A DNA stretch of 44,208 bases, taken from the NCBI GenBank assembly GCA_009702325.1, contig WLID01000011.1, positions 1 to 44,208 on the forward strand, in the 5' to 3' direction. The notes below the pieces were generated by a model. It made no database searches. It was not told the DNA's origin and worked only from the letters and a program-made list of their open reading frames with translations. Position 1 is the stretch's first letter. Each line of letters opens with the position of its first letter. The position numbers were made by a program, and so were the translations under genes. Below, in pieces: positions 8,290 through 14,531 of this stretch. Source of the stretch: Actinomycetota bacterium. Lineage in GTDB: Bacteria > Actinomycetota > Thermoleophilia > Gaiellales > Gaiellaceae.

Positions 8290-9087
8290 TCACACATCGC
8301 GGCCACCTGGTGCCCACCGGACAAAGATCCGCTCGGCGATGGCGACAGCGAGGTACAAGGTGATGCCAAGCACTGAGGCGACGACGATGCCCGCCCAGGC
8401 CGTGACGAAGTCGAGAATCTGCGCGTCGGATCGGATCAGGACACCGAGGGCGTCGAACGAGCCACCGAAGTATTCACCGACGACCGCTCCGATCATTGCG
8501 AGCACGCTCGCGATCTTCAGTGACGTGAAGATGTAGGGGAGCGCCGTCGGGATGCGCACGCGCCGGTAGATCGCGATCTCGCCTGCGGCATAGGCGCGCA
8601 TCAGCTCGATCTGTTGGGGGCGAACGCTCTGCAACCCGCGCAGCGTGTTGACCAGCACCGGGAAGAAACAGAGCACGCCAGCGATTGCCATCTTCGATGT
8701 CGGCTCCAGCGGATCGAACCAGGCGTTGAAGATCGGGGCGAACGCGATGATCGGCACCGCGTTACCTGCAATTGCGATTGGCATCAGTGCGGCGCCCACA
8801 CGTTCGAAGCGCGCGACGATCAGTGCAAACAGGACGCCGAGGCATGATCCGAGCGCAAAGCCACCGAGCGCCTCTTTGAACGTGTACCACCCGGCCGGCC
8901 AGAGGGTGCCGCGGTCGTCCCAGAGGGCCGCCGCGATGTTGGACGGCTTCGGCAGCAGGAACTGCTGGATGTCGAACGCTGCGATCGCGCCTTGCCAGCC
9001 GCCGATGACGGCGATGGCGACGACGAGCGCTGGTGCCCACTCGCGCAATGCCTTCGTCGAGCGGAGCGTGAGGGCGCTCGCGCTCAC
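8290..9087 (-). CDS. ABC importer permease (SsuC/TauC/ThiX type)
   Basis: A 265-residue membrane protein of the binding-protein-dependent permease family, with about six hydrophobic segments. The coupling-helix (EAA) motif reads MRAYAAGEIAIYRRVRIPTALPYIFTSL without a break, within about residues 160-195. The start is GTG, overlapping the ATPase stop by four bases (GTGA), so the two are translationally coupled. It is clearly a different sequence from the permease at 9899, so the importer probably uses a heterodimer. Confidence 0.88.
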   Translation of the reverse strand: MSASALTLRSTKALREWAPALVVAIAVIGGWQGAIAAFDIQQFLLPKPSNIAAALWDDRGTLWPAGWYTFKEALGGFALGSCLGVLFALIVARFERVGAALMPIAIAGNAVPIIAFAPIFNAWFDPLEPTSKMAIAGVLCFFPVLVNTLRGLQSVRPQQIELMRAYAAGEIAIYRRVRIPTALPYIFTSLKIASVLAMIGAVVGEYFGGSFDALGVLIRSDAQILDFVTAWAGIVVASVLGITLYLAVAIAERIFVRWAPGGRDV

Positions 9088-9902
9088 GCGTCCTCTCCGG
9101 CCACGGCGGCCTCTTCTTCGGGAAGTAGGTGCTCGCCGCGCATCCGCAGCAGTTCGCGAACTTCGGTGACAAGTTCGAAGAACCGTGGGTCTTCGCGCGT
9201 CTCCACGCTGCGCGGGCCGGGCAGGTCGATGTCGACGATTCCGGCAATGCGGCCAGGGCGCGGGCTCATCACAACGACGCGCGTGGAGAGGAACACCGCC
9301 TCGGAGATCGAGTGAGTCACGAACACGACGGTCGATTGGAGCTGCTGCCAGATCGAGAGGAGTTCGAGGTTTAGCCGCTCGCGGGTCATCTCGTCGAGTG
9401 CGCCAAACGGCTCGTCCATGAGGAGGAGCGCGGGTTCAAAGGCGAGCGCACGGGCGATTGACACCCGCTGCTGCATGCCGCCCGAGAGCTGCCAGGGGTG
9501 GTGGTCACCAAAGCCTGTCAGCTCGACGAGCGCGAGCATCTCCGCGACGCGCGTGCGGCGCTTCGGTCTATCCCAGCCGAGCATCTCAAGGGGCAGCTCG
9601 ATGTTTTTCGACACAGTCCGCCAGTCGAACAGCACCGCGTCCTGGAAGACGATCCCGTAGTCGCGGTCGGTGCGCGCCTGGTGGGCGCTCTTGCCGTTGA
9701 TCGTGACGCTGCCGCTCGTTGGCTCGACGAGGTCGCCGATCACGCGCAGCAACGTCGATTTGCCGCATCCCGACGGGCCGATCAGGGAGATGAACTCGCC
9801 GGCTCCAAGGTCAAGATTGATGTCTTGTAGGGCGGTGACGTTTCCGCGAGGGAACGTCTTTGTCACCCCGGAAACCGAGACGACGGTGGTGGGTTCGGTC
9901 AT
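9084..9902 (-). CDS. ABC importer ATPase (SsuB/TauB/ThiZ type)
   Basis: A 272-residue ATP-binding subunit. Walker A is GPSGCGKST (about 43-51), the Q-loop is IVFQDAVLFDW, the signature is LSGGMQQR, Walker B is ALLLMDEPFGALDE and the switch histidine is in VFVTHSISEA. The FQDAVLFDWRTV Q-loop and the DEPFGALD signature place it with the nitrate/sulfonate/pyrimidine importer ATPases. It overlaps the upstream permease by ATGA and the downstream one by GTGA. The C-terminal 40 residues (VETREDPRFFELVTEVRELL) are the usual short tail. Confidence 0.92.
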   Translation of the reverse strand: MTEPTTVVSVSGVTKTFPRGNVTALQDINLDLGAGEFISLIGPSGCGKSTLLRVIGDLVEPTSGSVTINGKSAHQARTDRDYGIVFQDAVLFDWRTVSKNIELPLEMLGWDRPKRRTRVAEMLALVELTGFGDHHPWQLSGGMQQRVSIARALAFEPALLLMDEPFGALDEMTRERLNLELLSIWQQLQSTVVFVTHSISEAVFLSTRVVVMSPRPGRIAGIVDIDLPGPRSVETREDPRFFELVTEVRELLRMRGEHLLPEEEAAVAGEDA

Positions 9903-10813
9903 GCGCGACGCTCCGGGGCTCGACGGACGACGGCCTTCTCAGCTCCGAGAACGGCCAGGAAAAAGATGATGCCGAGGAGCGCGGCGACGATGTTTGTCGC
10001 CCAAAGCTCCTGCGGTTCGATCGAGTAGTACTGGTTGAAGTTGAGGATGGCACCGCCGAGGCCCGACTGGAGGCCGGAGGGCAGCTCGCCGATGATCGCG
10101 CCGACGACGCTTGCTGTTGCAGCGACCTTGAGGGCGGAGAACACGTACGGCAGCGACGCGGGGAAGCGCACCTTCCAGAGCACGGTCCAGGTGCTTGCAG
10201 CGTATGTCCGCATGAGTTCGAGCATCCGTGGGTCGGCGGAGTTCAGGCCGCGCAGGCTGTTCACGGCGACCGGGAAGAACGTGAGGTATGCCGAGATTAC
10301 GGCCACTGCACCCCAGCCCTGCATTCCGGCGGGGAGCTTTGGGTTGACCCAGATCACGACCATTGGTGCGATCGCGAGGATCGGGATTGTCTGGCTCCCG
10401 ACGATGTAGGGCAGGAAGCCGCGCTGAAGGAGCTTCGAGTGGGCGAGCACTGCGCCCAACGCGAAGCCGAAGAGTGCCCCGAGGACGAAGCCTGCGAAGG
10501 CCTCCTTCGCGGTGAATAGCGCCTTGTGCATCAGCACCGAGAAGAGGGAGGGCTGATTGACCTGCGCGGGGTCGGCGAAGGCCTTGAAGATCGTCCAGAG
10601 GTGCGGCAGCGTCGTGTCGTCGGCCGGGAAGGGCCATGTCCAGCCGGTTGCGCGCCAGAGCCAGTTGTATCCCTCGTAGAACGCGAGGAGCGCGACGACG
10701 GTAAGCGCAATCAGCCCGGCGCGGTGCGTTGCCCCGCGAAGACGGGAGCGCCAGGTCACGCGGGCTGCGGCGCTCCGTTGCACCGAAGCCGCGTTCGCGG
10801 CACCAGACGACAT
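9899..10813 (-). CDS. ABC importer permease, first gene of the operon
   Basis: A permease of about 304 residues of the same family as the one at 8290, with a longer N-terminus (about 30 polar residues before LIALTVVALLAFYEGYNWLW). The coupling loop is MRTYAASTWTVLWKVRFPASLPYVFSAL without a break. The ATG giving MSSGAANAAS was chosen. A GTG 18 bases upstream is in frame but lies inside a palindrome that is probably an operator. It is the promoter-proximal importer gene and diverges from the amidohydrolase at 10882 with 68 bases between. Confidence 0.88.
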   Translation of the reverse strand: MSSGAANAASVQRSAAARVTWRSRLRGATHRAGLIALTVVALLAFYEGYNWLWRATGWTWPFPADDTTLPHLWTIFKAFADPAQVNQPSLFSVLMHKALFTAKEAFAGFVLGALFGFALGAVLAHSKLLQRGFLPYIVGSQTIPILAIAPMVVIWVNPKLPAGMQGWGAVAVISAYLTFFPVAVNSLRGLNSADPRMLELMRTYAASTWTVLWKVRFPASLPYVFSALKVAATASVVGAIIGELPSGLQSGLGGAILNFNQYYSIEPQELWATNIVAALLGIIFFLAVLGAEKAVVRRAPERRA

Positions 10814-10826
10814 GACGCACGGGTGT

Positions 10827-10852
10827 ATCACACTGCGTGCCGAGTGTGTGAT
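10827..10852. promoter_or_regulatory. Palindromic operator candidate in the importer/amidohydrolase divergent region
   Basis: ATCACAC (10827-10833) and GTGTGAT (10846-10852) form a perfect 7-base inverted repeat with 12 bases between, 19 bases centre to centre. It is the only clear symmetry in the 68 bases between the two divergent starts, so one bound regulator could control both directions. No regulator gene for this locus is visible in the window. Confidence 0.5.
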
Positions 10853-10881
10853 GGCGAGCAGACCGGTGTTAGATTCTCGTC

Positions 10882-12123
10882 GTGCCTCTGAACCCCCAGC
10901 GCACAGTCGATGAGCTCCGTGAGCTGCAGCAGCTCACGGGTGACGACAACGGTGCGCAACGGGTTGCGTGGACGGAGACGTGGGAGCGCGCCAGGGTGTG
11001 GCTGCGCGAGCGTTTCGAGGGTGTGCCGGTCGTTGAGGAGATCGACGAGGCGGGTAATCAGTGGTTCACGTTGGGTGAGGGGCGCGAGAACGCGCTGCTG
11101 ATTGGCGGCCACATCGACTCGGTGCCAAATGGAGGCTGGCTTGATGGCTGCCTGAACGTGCTTGCCGGTGTCGAGGTCGTCCGTCGCCTCGCCGAGCGTG
11201 GCGCACCCCCGGTTCCGGTTCGTCTCGTCAACTGGGCTGATGAGGAGGGCGCGCGGTTCGGGCGATCACTCTTTGGCTCGTCGGCTGCTGCTGGGTCGAT
11301 GAGCGACCACGCCGACTTGGCGATGCTCAAGGATCGCGACGGCGTCGGTCTACCTGATGCGGTTGGTGCGTACGGCGTTGATCTTGGCAAGACGCTCGAT
11401 GCGCAGGATCAGCTTGCAGGGGCGGGGGCATATCTCGAGCTGCACATCGAGCAGGGCCCGGTGCTTGAGTCGCTCGACCTCCCGCTCGGCGTGGTGCTTG
11501 GCACGTTTGGGGTGCAGCGGTGGCGCCTGATCTGGAAGGGTCAAGCCGCGCACGCGGGTTCGACGCCGATGGACAAGCGTCGCGATGCGCTCGCAGGCGC
11601 AGCCAAGTTTGCGCTTGCTCTTCGCGAGATTGCTGCCGAGATCGGTGGCGGAGCGGTAATGACCTCCGGTGGCGTCGTCTGCAAGCCGGGCATCGTGACG
11701 TCCGTTGTTGAGACGGCCGAGCAGCTGCTCGACATGCGCCATCTCGATGCCGCTGAGCTCGCCCGGATGCTGGGGCTCGCGCGCGCTGCGGCCGACCGGT
11801 TCGCGGCCGAGGAGAACATCGATGTCACCTGGGAGCAGATCTGGCAGATCGAGCCGATCCTTTTCGACGACACGCTGATCGGCTTTGCCGACGAGGCGAT
11901 CCACGAGGTTGCGGGTGTGTCGCACAAGCTCCCGTCGGGCCCGCTGCACGATGCCGCCGAGGTGTCGCGCGCCGGGGTGCCAACGGTGATGGTCTTTGTC
12001 CAGAGCTTGCGTGGGTTGTCGCACACGAAGCTTGAGGACACCAAGGACGAGCATCTTCGTCAGTCGGTCGAGGTGCTCGACCGGTTGGCCGATAGGACGC
12101 TCGCCTGGCTCGCGGCGCGCTAG
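10882..12123 (+). CDS. M20-type amidase/carbamoylase, probable N-carbamoyl-beta-alanine amidohydrolase
   Basis: A 413-residue member of the hydantoinase/carbamoylase branch of peptidase family M20. Likely metal ligands are H77 and D88 (GGHIDSVPNGGWLDG), E121/E122 (NWADEEGARFG), H188 (LELHIEQGPVLE) and H381 (RGLSHTKLED). GQAAHAGSTPMDKRRDAL is the dimerisation-lid segment. These enzymes remove the carbamoyl group from N-carbamoyl-beta-alanine, N-carbamoyl amino acids or allantoate, giving amine, CO2 and ammonia. With dihydropyrimidinase and the aminotransferase nearby, the beta-ureidopropionase reaction is favoured. The start is GTG (PLNPQRTVDEL follows). It diverges from the importer. Confidence 0.88.
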   Translation: MPLNPQRTVDELRELQQLTGDDNGAQRVAWTETWERARVWLRERFEGVPVVEEIDEAGNQWFTLGEGRENALLIGGHIDSVPNGGWLDGCLNVLAGVEVVRRLAERGAPPVPVRLVNWADEEGARFGRSLFGSSAAAGSMSDHADLAMLKDRDGVGLPDAVGAYGVDLGKTLDAQDQLAGAGAYLELHIEQGPVLESLDLPLGVVLGTFGVQRWRLIWKGQAAHAGSTPMDKRRDALAGAAKFALALREIAAEIGGGAVMTSGGVVCKPGIVTSVVETAEQLLDMRHLDAAELARMLGLARAAADRFAAEENIDVTWEQIWQIEPILFDDTLIGFADEAIHEVAGVSHKLPSGPLHDAAEVSRAGVPTVMVFVQSLRGLSHTKLEDTKDEHLRQSVEVLDRLADRTLAWLAAR

Positions 12124-12129
12124 CTCGCG

Positions 12130-12567
12130 TTAGGCGAGGCGGACGAGGACGGCTCCGCCAACGAGCATGGCGACGCCGAGCGCACGGAGCGGGGTGATCT
12201 CGCGCTCGGCGTATCCGAGCCATCCGTACTTGTCGATTACGACTGTCGCGACGAGTTGGGCTGCAACAAGGACTCCAAAGAACGGCCCGACGCCCATGCG
12301 AGGAGCAACGACGATCGCCGCGGTCACATAGACGGTGCCGAGCGCGCCACCGACCCATGCCCACCACGGCGCGTCAGCGACTCGCTGTCCTCCGCCGCGG
12401 TAGGCGACGGCAGCGATCGCGGCGAGTAGAAGCGCACCGACGATGAACGAGATCAGCGAGGCGCGAATGGGCCCGCCGACAAACTGGGCAAGCCGGGTGT
12501 TGACGCCAGCTTGGAGCGGGAGGAAGACTCCCGCGGCGATCGCAACGAGGATGTACACGGCGGCCAT
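12130..12567 (-). CDS. DMT-superfamily membrane protein, YdcZ (DUF606) family
   Basis: A 145-residue protein made almost wholly of hydrophobic helices, about five. GVFLPLQAGVNTRLAQFVGGPIRASLISF is the family hallmark written here in part, and FFGVLVAAQLVATVVIDKYG follows. YdcZ proteins are small drug/metabolite-type transporters with unknown substrates; some act in pairs, but only one copy is here. The start MAAVYILVAI was chosen because the 24 residues before it are not membrane-like. It is convergent with the amidohydrolase (6 bases) and diverges from the oxidoreductase at 12674. Confidence 0.78.
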   Translation of the reverse strand: MAAVYILVAIAAGVFLPLQAGVNTRLAQFVGGPIRASLISFIVGALLLAAIAAVAYRGGGQRVADAPWWAWVGGALGTVYVTAAIVVAPRMGVGPFFGVLVAAQLVATVVIDKYGWLGYAEREITPLRALGVAMLVGGAVLVRLA

Positions 12568-12673
12568 TGCGTCAAAACTAGAGAGCGTGTGGGACGGAGC
12601 TGTGGCCTTCCCGCGGAATGCGTGGACAAGTAGGCTCACGTCTTCCGAGAAGCAAGCGAAGGAGCGTCAGCGC

Positions 12674-13687
12674 ATGGCAATCAGCTTCGGCGTCACCGTT
12701 ATGCCCGACCCGCCATATCGGCGGTTCCTCGATCTGCTCGTTCACGCAGAGCGCAACGGCTTTGAGTACGGCTGGACGTACGACTCGCATGTGCTCTGGC
12801 AGGAGTCGATCCCGCTGCTCGCCCTTGCCGCCGACCGGACGACGACGATGAAGCTTGGCCACTTCGTCACGAACCCGGGGACGCGGGAGCCAACGGTGCT
12901 CGCGAGCGCGTACGCGACACTCCATGACATCTCGGACGGCCGCATGGTGATGGGCATCGGTCGCGGCGACTCGGCCAGACGCGTGATCGGGCTCCAGCCT
13001 GTAAAGGTTGCGGAGTTCGAGGCTGACTGTCTGATGCTGCGCGACTTCATGAACGGTCGCGAGGTGCAGTGGAACGAGAAGGATCTGACGCTTCCCTGGG
13101 TGCGCAAGGAGCTGCCTGACATCCCGCTCTACGTCGCGGGCTACGGGCCGAAGGCGCTCGCCGTTGCCGGTCGAGTTTCTGACGGCGTCATCATCCAGCT
13201 CGCCGATCCCGTGATCATCGAGTGGATCATGGACACGGCGCGGAAGGCTGCTGAGGAGGCCGGTCGCGACCCGGACGCCCTGCAGTGCATTGTCGGTGCG
13301 CCGTCGAAAGTCACGAGCGACATGAAGCAGGCGTGCGAGGAAGTGCGGTGGTTCCCCGCAATGGTTTCGAACCACGTGATGGATCTGATCGAGCGCTACG
13401 GCTGGAACTCCGACATCCCGAAGGAGCTCACCGACTACGTCAAGGCGCGCAAGTTCTACGACTACAAGGATCATTCCCGTGTCGGTGCCGCACATGGCGA
13501 GTTCGCGACCGATGAGATCTGCGAGCGCTTCACGGTGATCGGCGATGCGGAGCAGTGCGCGAAGAAGCTGCGTGAGCTTGAGGCGGTTGGTGTCGACCAG
13601 TTCAACCTCTACCTGATGACGGAGGGGCAGGAAGAGGTGCTCGACATCTACGGCCGCGACATCATTCCGCAGCTCGCAAACGCCTAA
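12674..13687 (+). CDS. Luciferase-like, probably F420-dependent oxidoreductase (substrate unknown)
   Basis: A 337-residue TIM-barrel protein of the luciferase-like monooxygenase superfamily, in the F420-using branch close to methylene-tetrahydromethanopterin reductase. Visible motifs are FGVTVMPDPPYRRFLDLL at the start, YGWTYDSHVLWQE, LGHFVTNPGTREPTVLA, RMVMGIGRGDSARRVIG and PLYVAGYGPKALAVAGR. GVDQFNLYLMTEGQEEVLD ends the barrel. I think it matches the family known as CPS_4043-type, whose reaction is not established. The start MAISFGVTV has AGGAG 13 bases upstream. It sits beside pyrimidine-breakdown genes, so a reduction or oxidation of a pyrimidine is plausible but unproven. Confidence 0.8.
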   Translation: MAISFGVTVMPDPPYRRFLDLLVHAERNGFEYGWTYDSHVLWQESIPLLALAADRTTTMKLGHFVTNPGTREPTVLASAYATLHDISDGRMVMGIGRGDSARRVIGLQPVKVAEFEADCLMLRDFMNGREVQWNEKDLTLPWVRKELPDIPLYVAGYGPKALAVAGRVSDGVIIQLADPVIIEWIMDTARKAAEEAGRDPDALQCIVGAPSKVTSDMKQACEEVRWFPAMVSNHVMDLIERYGWNSDIPKELTDYVKARKFYDYKDHSRVGAAHGEFATDEICERFTVIGDAEQCAKKLRELEAVGVDQFNLYLMTEGQEEVLDIYGRDIIPQLANA

Positions 13688-13696
13688 CGCCGCGCG

Positions 13697-13736
13697 TCAG
13701 GCGCGATGACAGGCGTCGTTCAGGGTCGGTTCAGGG
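13697..13736 (+). promoter_or_regulatory. Tandem CAGG direct repeats upstream of ABC/FtsX operon
   Basis: Four copies of TCAGG or ACAGG begin at 13697, 13709, 13720 and 13731, spaced 12, 11 and 11 bases, about one helical turn. The last two are longer identical copies of GTTCAGGG. Direct repeats in phase on one DNA face are typical of OmpR-family response-regulator sites. They lie 46-85 bases before the ATG of the ABC ATPase, where an activator could act. Confidence 0.5.
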
Positions 13737-13781
13737 GTTATCCCCATCGACCGGGTATCCATCGGAAGATAGGTTGACTCC

Positions 13782-14531
13782 ATGAACGCAACCGAAGCCA
13801 TCGTTTCCGCGCAGAACGTCACGCGCCGCTACGGCCAGGGTGACACGGCCGTCGACGCCCTCCGTGGTGTTTCCCTCGATATCGAGCGTGGGAAGCTCAC
13901 CGCAATCATGGGCCCGTCGGGCTCCGGTAAGTCAACCCTGATGCACATTCTCGCCGGGCTCGATAAGCCCTCGAGTGGCACTGTGCAGATCGCGGGCAAG
14001 GAGATCACGAGCATGGGCGACAACCAGCTCACGCTGCTCCGCCGCGAGCACATCGGCTTCGTGTTCCAGTTCTTCAACCTGCTGCCGATGCTGACGGCGC
14101 GGGAGAACATCATGCTCCCGCTTACTGTCGCGGGTAAGGAGCCGGAGGCCAGCTGGTTTGAGGAGCTCATCACCAAGGTGGGGCTCAAGGATCGTCTGCG
14201 GCACCGTCCGTCGGAGCTCTCGGGCGGTCAGCAGCAGCGCGTCGCTGTCGCCCGGTCGCTTGTGTCGAAGCCGTCGGTGGTCTTTGCCGACGAGCCGACA
14301 GGCAACCTTGACTCGAAGACGAGCGAGGAGATCCTCCGCCTGCTGCGCGACTCAAGCGACACCTACGGCCAGACGATCGTGATGGTCACCCACGATCCCC
14401 GCGCAGCGGCGATCGCTGACCGCATCCTGTATTTGGCCGACGGTGCGATCGTGCTCGACCAACGGGGAGCGACTGCGGCCGAGGTGCTGCAGACGATGAA
14501 CGATCTCGACGGACACTCCGTAGCGTCGTGA
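13782..14531 (+). CDS. ABC ATPase of MacB/LolD type
   Basis: A 249-residue ATP-binding protein for an FtsX-type permease. Walker A is GPSGSGKST near 45-53, followed by LMHILAGLDKPSSGTVQIAGKE. The Q-loop IGFVFQFFNLLPMLTARENI is typical of LolD/MacB, the signature is LSGGQQQRVAVARSL, Walker B is VVFADEPTGNLDSKT and the H-loop is VMVTHDPRAAA. Such ATPases drive mechanotransmission or export of peptides, lipoproteins or antibiotics across the envelope. Its stop overlaps the start of the permease gene by GTGA. The upstream direct repeats suggest control by a two-component system. Confidence 0.93.
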   Translation: MNATEAIVSAQNVTRRYGQGDTAVDALRGVSLDIERGKLTAIMGPSGSGKSTLMHILAGLDKPSSGTVQIAGKEITSMGDNQLTLLRREHIGFVFQFFNLLPMLTARENIMLPLTVAGKEPEASWFEELITKVGLKDRLRHRPSELSGGQQQRVAVARSLVSKPSVVFADEPTGNLDSKTSEEILRLLRDSSDTYGQTIVMVTHDPRAAAIADRILYLADGAIVLDQRGATAAEVLQTMNDLDGHSVAS

